24,271 nucleotides of DNA from CAIWXH01 sp964555675 (GTDB taxonomy: Bacteria; Chloroflexota; Chloroflexia; Chloroflexales; Chloroflexaceae), in assembly GCA_964555675.1 (NCBI GenBank), contig CAZKTU010000083.1, forward strand, positions 1-24,271, read 5' to 3'. How positions within the stretch are numbered: position 1 is the stretch's first letter; every line of letters begins with the position of its first letter. Shown piece by piece: positions 7,040 through 15,711 of this stretch. Under the pieces are notes generated by a model. That model had not been told where the DNA came from and did no database searches. It saw nothing but the letters and a program-made list of their open reading frames with translations. A program made the translations under genes and the position numbers.

Positions 7040-9988
7040 ATGAGAGCCCTCGGCCTGCTCGGTGTTGCGGCGGTGACGCTCGCCCTCCTGACCCTGGCCT
7101 TGCTGCGCCCGGCGCCCTATGCGGTCAATGTGGGCGCCCCCGGCGACGCCTACGCCCTGACGAACTTCCACCGGCCCGAGGGCGCCTTCCGCTGGAGCGC
7201 CCAGGGCGCCCGGCTGCTCATCCCCGCGGCCTACGACGGCCCAATCGAGCTGACCCTGCGCCTCCACGGGCCGCCTGGGGCGACCCCCGCGCTTCTGCGC
7301 GTCGAGCGCGACGGCGCGCCGGTGGCCGCTCTGTCCACGACGCCCGAATGGCGCGTGTACCGGGTGCTGCTGCCCCCCGATCGCTCGCCCGAGGCCGGCC
7401 TCTTTGGTCTGGAGCGGCTCGAACTGGCCATACCCGCCGGCTACGGGCCCGGTGATGCCAGGCCCCTCGGGATCGCCCTGGATGCCCTGCGGGTCGCGCC
7501 GGCGCCGGGTGAGACGCCCGTCGCGGCGGCCGCCGGGCGGGCTGCGGCAATCGCCTGGGGCCTCGCCCTCGCCTGGGCGGCCCTGGCGCTGCTGGCCGGC
7601 TGGCGCAGCCTCGCCGCCGGCACGCTGCCGCCCCTCATCCTGGGCGTCGGACTGGCCCTCTGGGCCTGGCGCGCGCCCCTCGGCTTCGCGTGGGCCGTGC
7701 CGACGCCGCCCTGGGCGCTGCTCGTCGCGGCGACGGTCCTGCTGGCCGCCGTGGCCTGGGCGGGCCGGCGCGCCCAGAGCGCCGAGGCGCCGGGCCCGCC
7801 GGCGGGACGCGTCAAGGTCTGGGCGAGCCGGCTCGTCAGCCCCCTGCGCATATGGGCCGGCATCCCGAAGCTCTGGCGGGCCGCCCTGGTCACACTCCCG
7901 GCGACCCTGTTGCTGCCCGGGCTGCCCGCACCCTTGCGCGAGGCCGCGGCCCTGGCGATCATCCTGCTGCCCGGGGCCCTCGCCGCCTGGGCCATCTTCC
8001 CCGAGGAGCGCGGGCTCGCCGAGCGGGCCTTCCTGGCCGCGTGTGGTGCCATCGCCGTGGCGTCCCTGCTGATGCTGGCCCTGCACGCGCTGCCCGGGCC
8101 CACGCCCGGCTGGCTGCTGGTGGGGTTGTGCTGCGCCATCAGCGGGCTGACGATCTTCAACGCCCCTGAGCCCCGACCCGCCGCGACCCGGGCCCGGCCG
8201 GACCGCGCCGTCGTGCTCGCCCTGCTGGTAGGCGCGGCGCTGCGGCTGTGGCACCTCGGCGGGGCCGAGTTCCAGGGCGACGAGGCCCGGGCGATGCTGC
8301 TGGCCCTGGGCGTGGCCACGGGCGACGACGCGCTGCTGCTCACCCACACCAAGGGCCCCGTCGAGGCCCTGCTGCCGGCCGCCGTGCTCGTCGCCGCCGG
8401 GGGCGTGAGCGAGTGGTCCGCGCGCCTGCCCTTCGCCCTGGCCAGCCTCGGGGCCCTGGCGGGGGCCCTGACACTCATGGGCCGCTTCGTGACCGACGAC
8501 CGGCGGCTGCTCGCCCCTGGTGGCGAGCAGAGCTCGGCGACGGGCGGGGCATCGGCCCCAGGTCCGTCGTCCCTGGTCGTGGTCGCGCTGCTGGCGGTCG
8601 ACGGCTTCGCGGTCGCCTTTGGGCGGATCGTGCAGTACCAGAGCGTCGTGATGCTGATGATGGCCGGGGCCTTCTGGTGCTGCTGGCGCTTCTACGCGGG
8701 GGGCGGAGGCGAGCGGCGGGGCCTGCCGGTCGCGGCGGGCCTGCTGGCCGTGGGGCTCCTGGCCCACTATGACGCGGCCTATGTCGCGCCCGCCCTGGCC
8801 TGGCTGGTGGTCGCGGGGGGGCTGGCGCGGGGCTGGCGCGCGGGCGACTGGGCGCGCGGGCTCGCGGCGCCCGTCCTGCTGGGGGCGGCCCTGCTGGCGA
8901 GCTTCTACCTGCCCTACGTCACCTCGGCGAGCTTCGCGCAGACCGCCGACTATCTGGCGGGCCGGGCGGGGCAGGGCGACGCGGGCGGGCCGCCCTTCAA
9001 CAACCTGCCGCTCTACGCCGCCATCCTGGCCTTCTACAACGCGCCGCCCCTCGCGCCCCTGCTGGCGGCCCTCGTGCTCGGGTCGGTGGCCGCCCTGATC
9101 GCGCTTTATGTCAAACCAATCGGCCTGGGCCTGCTGCTGGCGGGCGGACTCGCCCTGGCGAGCATGGTCCAGTGGCTCGCCCCGACGACCTTCGCGCTGC
9201 CGGGGGGCGGCAGCTGGGCCCTCCTCGCCTTCGGGCTGCCCCTGGCGGGGCTCTGCTGCCTGCCAGGTGTGCCGGGCTCGGTGCGAGCCAGCGCCCTCTG
9301 GTTCGCCGCCGCGTGGGGCGCCCAGGCCTTCCTGATCGCCGAACCGCGCACCCACTTCTACGCGGCCCACCTGCCCGCGGCCCTGCTGGCAGGTCTGGCG
9401 GCGGCGGCCCTCAGCGCCGGGCGCCGGCCGGAGGCCGCCTTGCGGCGGGCGCCCGCGGCCCTGGCCCTGCTCGTTCTCGTCGGCGGGGCTCTCTACGGGC
9501 AACTGGTCTATCTGCGGCAGCTGCCCGAGTACCAGCGCTCCTTCCCGGCGGCGCGGCCCGACTGGCTGCGCGGGCCCTATGGCGATACGCTGCCCGAAGC
9601 GGGCTACTTCGGCTTCCCGCACCGCGACGGCTGGAAGGCGGCGGCCGAGCTGTTCCGCGCGGGCGAGCTGCAGGGGCGCTACGACACCAACCAGAACCGC
9701 TGGCTGGCGGGCTGGTACCTGGGCGGGCTGGCCACACAGTGCAAGGGTGCGCCCGAGCTCTACCTGATCGCCGAGGGTGAGCCGACGGTCTACTTCCCCC
9801 CAGGCTACCACATGCAGGCCGAGGTGACGGTCGGCCCGGGGCGGGCCATGGCGATCTACGGGCCCGAGCCGCCCGCCGGCCCCGTGCGCAGCTACGCCCT
9901 CGAGGAGCTCGCGGCGGCCTTCGACCGCCAGCCCCGCGCGCCCTTCGACGCGGGCGCCCTGCTCAACCAGGAGCCCGCGCGCTGCTAG
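7040..9988 (+). CDS. Large multi-pass membrane glycosyltransferase-like protein (GT-C / PMT type)
   Basis: This 982-aa protein has one N-terminal membrane helix (LGLLGVAAVTLALLTLALL) and then an extracytoplasmic beta-rich stretch of about 130 residues. It continues with many membrane helices separated by short loops, and ends in a soluble tail of roughly 150 residues. The GT-C signature is FQGDEARAM at about residues 410-418, with the acidic pair expected in the first outer loop, followed by THTKGPVEALL; this resembles PMT/ArnT-like enzymes that use lipid-linked sugars. The tail (GYFGFPHRDGWKAAAELF) resembles the C-terminal domains of such proteins. The start at ATG 7040 precedes the first helix directly; a TTG at 6983 would add 19 charged residues. 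Donor and acceptor are unknown. It lies 90 bp after the ATP-grasp pair on the same strand, so a shared envelope role is possible but unproven. Confidence 0.85.
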   Translation: MRALGLLGVAAVTLALLTLALLRPAPYAVNVGAPGDAYALTNFHRPEGAFRWSAQGARLLIPAAYDGPIELTLRLHGPPGATPALLRVERDGAPVAALSTTPEWRVYRVLLPPDRSPEAGLFGLERLELAIPAGYGPGDARPLGIALDALRVAPAPGETPVAAAAGRAAAIAWGLALAWAALALLAGWRSLAAGTLPPLILGVGLALWAWRAPLGFAWAVPTPPWALLVAATVLLAAVAWAGRRAQSAEAPGPPAGRVKVWASRLVSPLRIWAGIPKLWRAALVTLPATLLLPGLPAPLREAAALAIILLPGALAAWAIFPEERGLAERAFLAACGAIAVASLLMLALHALPGPTPGWLLVGLCCAISGLTIFNAPEPRPAATRARPDRAVVLALLVGAALRLWHLGGAEFQGDEARAMLLALGVATGDDALLLTHTKGPVEALLPAAVLVAAGGVSEWSARLPFALASLGALAGALTLMGRFVTDDRRLLAPGGEQSSATGGASAPGPSSLVVVALLAVDGFAVAFGRIVQYQSVVMLMMAGAFWCCWRFYAGGGGERRGLPVAAGLLAVGLLAHYDAAYVAPALAWLVVAGGLARGWRAGDWARGLAAPVLLGAALLASFYLPYVTSASFAQTADYLAGRAGQGDAGGPPFNNLPLYAAILAFYNAPPLAPLLAALVLGSVAALIALYVKPIGLGLLLAGGLALASMVQWLAPTTFALPGGGSWALLAFGLPLAGLCCLPGVPGSVRASALWFAAAWGAQAFLIAEPRTHFYAAHLPAALLAGLAAAALSAGRRPEAALRRAPAALALLVLVGGALYGQLVYLRQLPEYQRSFPAARPDWLRGPYGDTLPEAGYFGFPHRDGWKAAAELFRAGELQGRYDTNQNRWLAGWYLGGLATQCKGAPELYLIAEGEPTVYFPPGYHMQAEVTVGPGRAMAIYGPEPPAGPVRSYALEELAAAFDRQPRAPFDAGALLNQEPARC

Positions 9989-10228
9989 TATTACAACGAG
10001 GGTTCCATCTTTAACCACGAAGACCACGAAGAACGCGAAGGCTTGAAGCCTGCCCGGCGCCAGAGCCGTGCGCCTGTGCCAAGCAAGAGGCTCGCAAGGA
10101 CTCGGCTAGGCACAGCTTCTCTCCTCCCTTCGTGACCTTCGTGCCCTTCGTGGTCAAATTGACCGCGACCAGAGCCGGGCTGCGCCCCTCGTGTGACCAG
10201 TCTTCCCTGGCGCTGGCCAGTTGCCGCT
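9989..10228. other. Intergenic region between convergent genes
   Basis: This is 240 bp between the convergent glycosyltransferase and hydroxypyruvate isomerase-like genes. It holds the inverted-repeat element at 10013-10160 and no credible gene; the open frames across it have no ribosome site and continue as shadows. A second short inverted pair (CTGTGCC at 10074-10080, GGCACAG at 10109-10115) lies inside the element. Confidence 0.7.
10013..10160. repeat. Inverted repeat built of 9-bp CACGAAG units
   Basis: The left arm (10013-10041) has three 9-bp steps: ACCACGAAG, ACCACGAAG, AACGCGAAG. The right arm (10127-10160) is its reverse complement in three steps (CTTCGTGAC, CTTCGTGCC, CTTCGTGGT) followed by CAAATT. 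The arms agree at about 25 of 31 positions across an 85-bp centre. Comparable CACGAAG-rich repeats are scattered in several bacterial phyla. As RNA it would fold into a long hairpin on either strand, so it may end both convergent transcripts. No clear target-site duplication was found. Confidence 0.85.
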
Positions 10229-11038
10229 CTACAGGAGCAGCGCGGCGGGGTCGAGCGGGCCGCGCCGGTCGGCAGGGAGCCAGGCCAGGCTGGCGGCGAG
10301 CTCGCCTAGCGGGACGTACTCGAGGCCGACATAGCCCGCGTAGCCGCTGGCCGCGATCGCCGCGAGGATGCTGCGGTAGTTCAGCTCGCCGGTGCCGGGC
10401 TGATGGCGGCGCGGCGGGTCGGCGATCTGGATGTGGCCGATGCGCCCGACCGTCGCCTCGAGCGTGGGGATGATATTCCCCTCCATGCGCTGCATGTGGT
10501 AGAGATCGTACTGGTAGGCCAGGTTGGGCGCGCCGACACTGTCGAGGAAGGCCAGGGTCGTGGCCGTGTCGGTGAAGAGGTAGCCCGGGGTCTCCCAGGC
10601 GTTCAGCGACTCGACCACCACGGTCACGGCCGCAGCGGCCGCCCGCTCGGCCGCCCAGCGCAGGTTCTCGCGCACGAGCTCGAGCTGCTGCTCCAGCGGA
10701 AGCTCGGGGATGCGGCGACCGACGAGGGCGTTGATGCGCGTGCAGCCCAGGGCGGCGGCCAGCTCGAGGGCGATCGGCACATTGGCCCGGAACTCGGCCT
10801 GGCGCTCGGGGTGGTTGAGCATGCCACGCTCGCCGGCGGCCAGGGCCCCGGCGTCGAAGTTGAAGAGGGCCACCGCCAGCCCCGCGTCGCGCGCGCGTCT
10901 GGCCAGGGCGCCCAGGTCCTCGCCGGCGGGCCACCAGAACTCGACCGCGCCGAAGCCCAGGCGGGCCGCCTGGTCGAGGCGCTCGCCCATCGCGAGCGCG
11001 GGCATCGTGATCGAGACGTTCAGGTCGAAGCGCAGCAT
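10229..11038 (-). CDS. hyi: Hydroxypyruvate isomerase-like TIM-barrel protein
   Basis: This 269-aa protein belongs to the sugar phosphate isomerase/epimerase (AP endonuclease 2-like TIM barrel) superfamily and best fits the hydroxypyruvate isomerase (Hyi) branch, which interconverts hydroxypyruvate and tartronate semialdehyde. The divalent-metal ligands appear in the expected order: E143 in VVESLN, D178 in YQYDLYHMQ, Q204 in GHIQIADPPRR, and E240 in VGLEY. GTGELNY at 216-222 is typical of Hyi. The length matches the family (about 260). The start is ATG 11038 with GAGGAGGG 4 bases upstream. It is the third gene of a unit behind the NB-ARC regulator and the 144-aa membrane protein. No glyoxylate carboligase or tartronate semialdehyde reductase is nearby, so a related isomerase activity is possible. 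Confidence 0.85.
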   Translation of the reverse strand: MLRFDLNVSITMPALAMGERLDQAARLGFGAVEFWWPAGEDLGALARRARDAGLAVALFNFDAGALAAGERGMLNHPERQAEFRANVPIALELAAALGCTRINALVGRRIPELPLEQQLELVRENLRWAAERAAAAAVTVVVESLNAWETPGYLFTDTATTLAFLDSVGAPNLAYQYDLYHMQRMEGNIIPTLEATVGRIGHIQIADPPRRHQPGTGELNYRSILAAIAASGYAGYVGLEYVPLGELAASLAWLPADRRGPLDPAALLL

Positions 11039-11048
11039 CGCACCCTCC

Positions 11049-11483
11049 TCAGCGGGCACGAGAGGCGAAGGCTCCGCGCCCGCCGAACCAGGCCAGGGCG
11101 CCGAGACCGATGTAGACCAAGCCGACGATCGTGATCGGCAGGCGCAGGCCCGCGGCCAGCTGGGTCTGCGCCGCCACGAGCTGGTAGAGGCCGTAGGCGG
11201 CGAAGCCGAAGGCGCATAGGCCCACGCCCGGCCGACCGACGGCGGCGTTGCCGGCCACAATCCCATAGAGGGCCATGAGCGCCCCGACCCCGGCCACGGC
11301 GTCGAGGGCGATCAGCACGAACAGGCGGGCGCGCTCGGCGTCAAGCGATAGGCCCATCATCTGGGCCGCGCCGGCGAGGTCGCCGAACAGGGTGCCCAGG
11401 TTGCTCAGCAGCAGCTCGGAGAGGGCCAGCAGGGCGAGGACGGCGAACAGGACGATGCGTAGGGTGCGGGCTCGCGACTTCAT
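11049..11483 (-). CDS. Small four-helix membrane protein, unknown function
   Basis: This 144-aa protein has about four hydrophobic helices: IVLFAVLALLALSELLL, LFVLIALDAVAGVGALMALYGIVAG, VGLCAFGFAAYGLYQLVAA and LPITIVGLVYIGLGALAWF. It ends in a short basic tail. The start ATG at 11483 overlaps the TGA of the upstream regulator in an ATGA arrangement, which indicates translational coupling. Its stop codon is 10 bp before the start of the hydroxypyruvate isomerase-like gene. No named family is recognised. Context suggests it is made in fixed proportion with the regulator, perhaps as a membrane partner, but the sequence does not show a function. Confidence 0.82.
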   Translation of the reverse strand: MKSRARTLRIVLFAVLALLALSELLLSNLGTLFGDLAGAAQMMGLSLDAERARLFVLIALDAVAGVGALMALYGIVAGNAAVGRPGVGLCAFGFAAYGLYQLVAAQTQLAAGLRLPITIVGLVYIGLGALAWFGGRGAFASRAR

Positions 11484-14032
11484 CGAGTGACTTCTTCTGC
11501 TACGGCGATCAGGGCAACCTCGCCGGCCCAATCCTCGGCGGCGGCGATCTGCTCGGGGGCGAGGCGCGGGCGCAGGGCCGCGACAAGGCGCTGGGCCTGC
11601 TCGCGGGTCTCGCTGCGCAGAGCGGGCTCGACGAGCACACGCTCGGCGAGCCCCAGGGCGGAGGCGAGCCGGCCCTCGCGCTCGTGCTGGGCCGCGAGCC
11701 CGGCCAGGGCCTGCAGGGCCTCGGGGGTAGCCTGCGCCTCGAGGGCCATGGCGAGGGCCTCGGCGTGGGCCTTTCCGGCGGCGGGGGTCGCCCCGAGGGA
11801 CAGGAGCGCGACGCCCAGGTGATTGAGGGCCCGCGCGACCTCCCAGCGGTTGCCGGTGGCCCGCAGCAGAGCCAGGGCCTCGCGGAAGAGGTAGGCCGCC
11901 TCCTCGGCGTCGGACTGGCCGAGGGCGACCAGGCCGAGGTGCTGGAGGAGCAGGGCCATGCCCCAGGGATCGTCGGTGGGCTGGCTGAGCATCAGGCCCT
12001 CGCGCAGCAGGGCCTGGGCCTCGCGGTGCTTGCCGAGGGCGACCAGGGTGACGCTGCAGAAGGTGACGCAGAAGACGATGCAGCGCGGGTTGCCGAGAGC
12101 CCTGTAGGCCGCGAGCGAGGAGCGAAACAGGGCCTCGGCCTCGGCGTACTGGCCGAGGGCGTGGGCGACCATGCTGCCCCAGGCCTCGCAGAAGGCGATC
12201 GTCCAGGGGTCCGAGGCGGCCCGACCCAGGGCCAGGCCCTCGTTGAGATCGCGGCGGGCCTGGGCGTAGTCGCCCATCTGGAAGGCGACCATGCCCTGGT
12301 ACATCAGGGCGTGGGACAGAGCCTCGGGCTGGTCGCCGTCGCGCAGCAGGGCCAGGCTCTCGGCGAGGGCCGCGCGGGCCGGCTCGAACATGCCGAGGCG
12401 CGAGGCCAGGTAGCCATAGTGGGCGAGGATGCGGCCGAGGTCGCAGGCCTGCCCGGCGTCCAGGGGGGCGCCACGGCGCGGTCGCAGGGCCTGGGCGGCC
12501 TCGAGGAAGGCGGCCGCCCCCTCCTGGAACCAGCCGCGGAACTCGTAGAACCAGTGCAGGGCCTCGGCGCCGCGCAAGACCTCGGCGGCGCGGCCGTGGG
12601 CGAGGGACCAGCGCCAGGCGGCGCGCAGGTTATCGACCTCGGCGCTGAGCTCGGCCAGGGTGGCGGCCATCTGGGCCCGCTTGAGCGGGGCCTCGCGGGC
12701 GGCGAGCCAGGCGGCGAAGTAGGCGGCGTGGCGGGCGTGGGCGGCGGCGCACTCGGCCGGATCTTCCTCGAGGCGAGCGGCGGCGTACTGCCGGATCAGC
12801 TCGTGCAGATCGTAGCGCCCATCGGCGGCACGGCGCAGCAGCGACTTGTCGGCCAGGGCGACCAGCACCGCCAGACTGGCCTCGGCGACCTGGGCGGCCG
12901 CCTCGCGCCTGAAGCCGCCCTGCAGCACCGACAGGCGCCGCAGGGCCTGGCGCTCGGCCGCCGAGAGCAGGCTCCACGAATGGTCGACCACAGCCTCGAG
13001 GGAGTGGTGGCGGGCCGGCAGGGTGCCCGGCGAGAGGTGCCCGAGGCCGCGCCCGAGCTCCTGGCCGATCTCCTCGAGCGAGAGCATGCGCACCCAGGCC
13101 GCGGCTAGTTCGAGCGCCAGGGGCATCCCGTCCACCAGCCGGCAGATCCGCGCGACCGCCTCGTAGTTCTCGGGGCCGAGCTGGAAGCTCTGCTGCGAGC
13201 GCTGGGCGTGCTCGAGGAACAGGGCCAGAGCGGGATAGTCGCCGGAGCGCCCGCGCGCGCCTGCGGGCGGGGTCGCCAGCCCCGCGAGCTCGATCACCCA
13301 CTCGCCCGGCAGGCGCACGCGCACGCGCGAGGTCACCAGCAGCGTCAGCCCGGGGGCCTGGGCGAGCAGGCGCCCGAGCAGCCCGAGGGTGAGGCCGGCC
13401 TCGTCGAGCAGGTGCTCGAGGTTGTCGAGGACGAGCAGCAGACCCTTGTCGGCGAGGTAGCCGGCCAGCTGGGCCTCGAGGTCGCTGGGGCCGGCGAAGG
13501 CGAAGCCGAGGGCCTCGCCGATGGCCGGCACAATCGCCGCGGGCGCCGCCACGGGGGCCAGCGAGACGAAGCCGACGCCGTCGGGGAAGCTCGCGCAGCC
13601 GCGCGCGACCTCGGCGACCAGGCGGGTTTTGCCGATGCCGCCGGGGCCCAGCACGGTGACCAGGCGGCATCCCGGCGCGCTGAGCAGACGGGCCAGGTCG
13701 GCGCGCTCGCGCTCGCGGCCGACGAAGGGGGTCAGGTAGGTCGGCAGACTCGTGGCCTGCGCGACCTGGGAGACATCGGAGGTCGGGGTGGCCGGCTGCT
13801 GCTCGGCGGTCTCGCGGGCGGCGCGCATCCAGGCGGCGCGCTCGTCGGGGGCGAGGGCGAGGACCAGGGCCAGACGCTCGGCCATCTGGTAAGAGGGGCG
13901 GCGCTGACCGCCCTCGATCTTGCGGATGGTCTGGGTCGCGCAGCCCACCAGCTCGGCCAGCTCGTCCTGGGTCAGCCCCTGATCCTGCCGGAGCCGCTTG
14001 AGCCGGCCCCCAAAAGCTGACGGTTCGCCCAT
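11480..14032 (-). CDS. XRE-type HTH / NB-ARC ATPase / TPR regulator
   Basis: This 850-aa protein has three parts. An XRE-type helix-turn-helix is at residues 9-58 (LKRLRQDQGLTQDELAELVG). An AAA/NB-ARC (STAND) ATPase follows, with Walker A GPGGIGKT at 129-136, Walker B LLLVLDNLEHL at 198-208 and a sensor TSR. The C-terminal part is long and TPR-like, with repeats such as GDYAQARRDLNEGLAL and GQYAEAEALFRSSLAAY. STAND regulators stay monomeric until a ligand or peptide bound by the TPR part triggers ATP-driven oligomerisation. The start ATG at 14032 has GGAG 4 bases upstream. A minus-strand TACAAT at 14115-14110 is a possible -10. The last codons overlap the next gene by 4 bp. It is divergent from a flavin oxidoreductase gene, a plausible target. 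Confidence 0.92.
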   Translation of the reverse strand: MGEPSAFGGRLKRLRQDQGLTQDELAELVGCATQTIRKIEGGQRRPSYQMAERLALVLALAPDERAAWMRAARETAEQQPATPTSDVSQVAQATSLPTYLTPFVGRERERADLARLLSAPGCRLVTVLGPGGIGKTRLVAEVARGCASFPDGVGFVSLAPVAAPAAIVPAIGEALGFAFAGPSDLEAQLAGYLADKGLLLVLDNLEHLLDEAGLTLGLLGRLLAQAPGLTLLVTSRVRVRLPGEWVIELAGLATPPAGARGRSGDYPALALFLEHAQRSQQSFQLGPENYEAVARICRLVDGMPLALELAAAWVRMLSLEEIGQELGRGLGHLSPGTLPARHHSLEAVVDHSWSLLSAAERQALRRLSVLQGGFRREAAAQVAEASLAVLVALADKSLLRRAADGRYDLHELIRQYAAARLEEDPAECAAAHARHAAYFAAWLAAREAPLKRAQMAATLAELSAEVDNLRAAWRWSLAHGRAAEVLRGAEALHWFYEFRGWFQEGAAAFLEAAQALRPRRGAPLDAGQACDLGRILAHYGYLASRLGMFEPARAALAESLALLRDGDQPEALSHALMYQGMVAFQMGDYAQARRDLNEGLALGRAASDPWTIAFCEAWGSMVAHALGQYAEAEALFRSSLAAYRALGNPRCIVFCVTFCSVTLVALGKHREAQALLREGLMLSQPTDDPWGMALLLQHLGLVALGQSDAEEAAYLFREALALLRATGNRWEVARALNHLGVALLSLGATPAAGKAHAEALAMALEAQATPEALQALAGLAAQHEREGRLASALGLAERVLVEPALRSETREQAQRLVAALRPRLAPEQIAAAEDWAGEVALIAVAEEVTR

Positions 14033-14239
14033 GGCTCTCTCCGAAGCGCCCCAACCCGCGCCACGGACAGTGGCGAGGGTCAAAGGCTCTGTGGCAGTGC
14101 TGTACCCCTATTGTATCTCAAGAGTAGCTTCTGGTCTCATCGGTCGTGTGGTGTAATCACGGGGTCGCCGGTGGCCCACCCGGGCCAGAGGCCAAAGCAC
14201 AGAAACGCACTGAGAAGCATAGCGATGGAGGCACACATT
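14033..14239. promoter_or_regulatory. Divergent control region of the regulator and BBE genes
   Basis: This is 207 bp between the NB-ARC regulator (-) and the BBE oxidoreductase (+). On the minus strand TACAAT at 14115-14110 is a possible -10 with a leader of about 75 nt. For the plus strand no good -10 is seen. The layout of a regulator divergent from an enzyme gene is typical of a local control pair. Confidence 0.4.
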
Positions 14240-15619
14240 ATGTCGATCGAGATCGCCGCCGAGCAGGGCATCATCGACCCACTGGCCCTGGATCTGCTGC
14301 GCCGCCGGATGCGCGGCGAGCTGCTGAGCCCCGACGCCGACGGCTACGAGCAGGCCCGCAAGCTGGTGAACGGCCGTTTCGAGCGCCGCCCCGCGGCCAT
14401 CGCGCGCGTAGACGGCGCCGAGGACGTAGCCCGGGCCGTAGACTTCGCCCGCGAGTACGGCCTGCCGATCGCGGTGCGCAGCGGCGGCCACAGCGTCGCG
14501 GGCCACAGCATGGTCGACGGCGGGATGCTGATTGACCTCGCCGGCATGAAGGGCATCATGGTGAACGCCGCCGCCCGCACCGCCCGCGTAGAGCCGGGCG
14601 TCACCAACGGCGAGCTGGTGCAGGCCCTGGCCGAGCACGGGCTGGCGACGACCACCGGCACCTGCGCCGGCGTGGGCATGGGCGGCTCGACCCTGGGCGG
14701 CGGCATCGGCTGGCTGATGGGCCGCTTCGGCGCGACGATCGACAATGTACTCGCCTTCGAGCTGGTCACCGCCGAGGGCGAGCTGCTGACCGCCAGCGCC
14801 GAGGAGCGCCCCGAGCTGTTCTGGGCCCTGCGGGGTGGTGGCGGCAACTTCGGCATCGTCACCGCGATCACCTACAGGCTGCACGCGCTCGGCACGGTCC
14901 TGGGCGGCATGCTCGTCTTCCCCCTGGCCGCGGCCCCCATGGCCCTGCGCATGTACCGCCAGCTCACCGCGACGGCGCCCGACGAGCTGCTGGCCCACGC
15001 CGTGATGGCCACCATCCCCGACTTCGGCCCGGCCCTGATCATCCAGGCGGTCTACTCGGGCGAAGAGCTGGCCGAGGGCGAGCGGCTGCTGGCCCCGATC
15101 CGCGCGTTCGGCCCGCCGGCGATCGACCTGATCGCGCCGCGCAGCTACCTCGAGACCTACATGATGCTGACCCCGCCCATCCCGCCCCAGGCCCGCTGGT
15201 ACGACGCCGCCTACACCCTCGAGCAGCCGTCCGACGCGGCCCTCGACGAGCTGGTCAGCGCGGCCCTCGACCGGCCCGCCGGGATGAGCCTGATCAACAT
15301 CCACCAGTTCCACGGCGCGGCGGCCCGCGTCGCACCCGAGGCCACGGCCTTCGCCCTGCGCAAAGAGCACTACGCGATCGTGAACATCGGCATGTGGGTC
15401 GAGGGCACGGGCGAGGCCGAGACGACCTGGGCCTGGCACGCCCGCGCCCGCATGGCCCCCTACGCGAGCCGGGGCGTGTACGCGAACTTCCTCGGCGACG
15501 AAGGCGAGGAGGCCGTGCGCGAGAGCTACCAGGCCAACTACAGCCGCCTGGCCGCGATCAAGGCCGCGTACGACCCCGAGAACATCTTCAGCCGCAACCA
15601 GAACATCAAGCCGGCCTAG
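14240..15619 (+). CDS. FAD-linked oxidoreductase, berberine bridge enzyme (BBE) type
   Basis: This is a 459-aa flavoprotein of the PCMH (vanillyl-alcohol oxidase-like) fold with a C-terminal BBE domain. The RSGGHS motif at 80-85 carries H84, the expected histidyl-FAD site. GTCAGVGMGG at 140-149 aligns C142 with the cysteine used for the second covalent bond in bicovalent family members, followed by STLGGGIGWL. The BBE tail is typical: YQANYSRLAAIKAAYDPENIFSRNQN near the end. Such enzymes oxidise sugars, alcohols or secondary metabolites with oxygen. No signal peptide is seen. The start ATG at 14240 has GGAGG 8 bases upstream; the ATG at 14225 lacks one. It is divergent from the NB-ARC regulator with about 200 bp between. 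A strong hairpin follows the gene. The substrate is unknown. Confidence 0.93.
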   Translation: MSIEIAAEQGIIDPLALDLLRRRMRGELLSPDADGYEQARKLVNGRFERRPAAIARVDGAEDVARAVDFAREYGLPIAVRSGGHSVAGHSMVDGGMLIDLAGMKGIMVNAAARTARVEPGVTNGELVQALAEHGLATTTGTCAGVGMGGSTLGGGIGWLMGRFGATIDNVLAFELVTAEGELLTASAEERPELFWALRGGGGNFGIVTAITYRLHALGTVLGGMLVFPLAAAPMALRMYRQLTATAPDELLAHAVMATIPDFGPALIIQAVYSGEELAEGERLLAPIRAFGPPAIDLIAPRSYLETYMMLTPPIPPQARWYDAAYTLEQPSDAALDELVSAALDRPAGMSLINIHQFHGAAARVAPEATAFALRKEHYAIVNIGMWVEGTGEAETTWAWHARARMAPYASRGVYANFLGDEGEEAVRESYQANYSRLAAIKAAYDPENIFSRNQNIKPA

Positions 15620-15630
15620 TACGGAGGGGG

Positions 15631-15657
15631 TCCGGGGAGAGCATGGCTCTCCCCGGA
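15631..15657 (+). terminator. Terminator hairpin after the BBE oxidoreductase
   Basis: A perfect 12-bp stem (TCCGGGGAGAGC/GCTCTCCCCGGA, 15631-15642 and 15646-15657) with a 3-base ATG loop lies 11 bp after the stop codon. Only a broken T-rich stretch follows. It probably separates the BBE gene from the methyltransferase promoter directly downstream. Confidence 0.65.
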
Positions 15658-15669
15658 TCTCCGCTTGTC

Positions 15670-15678
15670 TGCTATAAT
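15670..15678 (+). promoter_or_regulatory. Extended -10 promoter of the methyltransferase operon
   Basis: TGCTATAAT combines TGn (15670-15672) with a perfect TATAAT (15673-15678). The would-be -35 position is occupied by the preceding terminator stem and has no TTGACA match. It predicts transcription from about 15685 and a 27-nt leader. Confidence 0.7.
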
Positions 15679-15711
15679 CGGCGCCTGAACCCGACCGAGC
15701 GGAGGAAGGCG

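Noticed and set aside
6848..10027. A 1059-aa open frame on the minus strand
   Set aside because: It is antisense to the glycosyltransferase and the end of the ATP-grasp gene. Its translation is low-complexity Gly/Gln/Arg with no membrane or domain pattern, an effect of high GC at the third codon position.
10013..10160. Insertion sequence
   Set aside because: Inverted arms are present, but there is no transposase frame and no target-site duplication could be seen; it is described as a repeat only.
11684..13108. A 474-aa plus-strand open frame inside the NB-ARC regulator
   Set aside because: It is Gly/Gln/Ala-rich and antisense to the TPR part of the regulator; no start signal.
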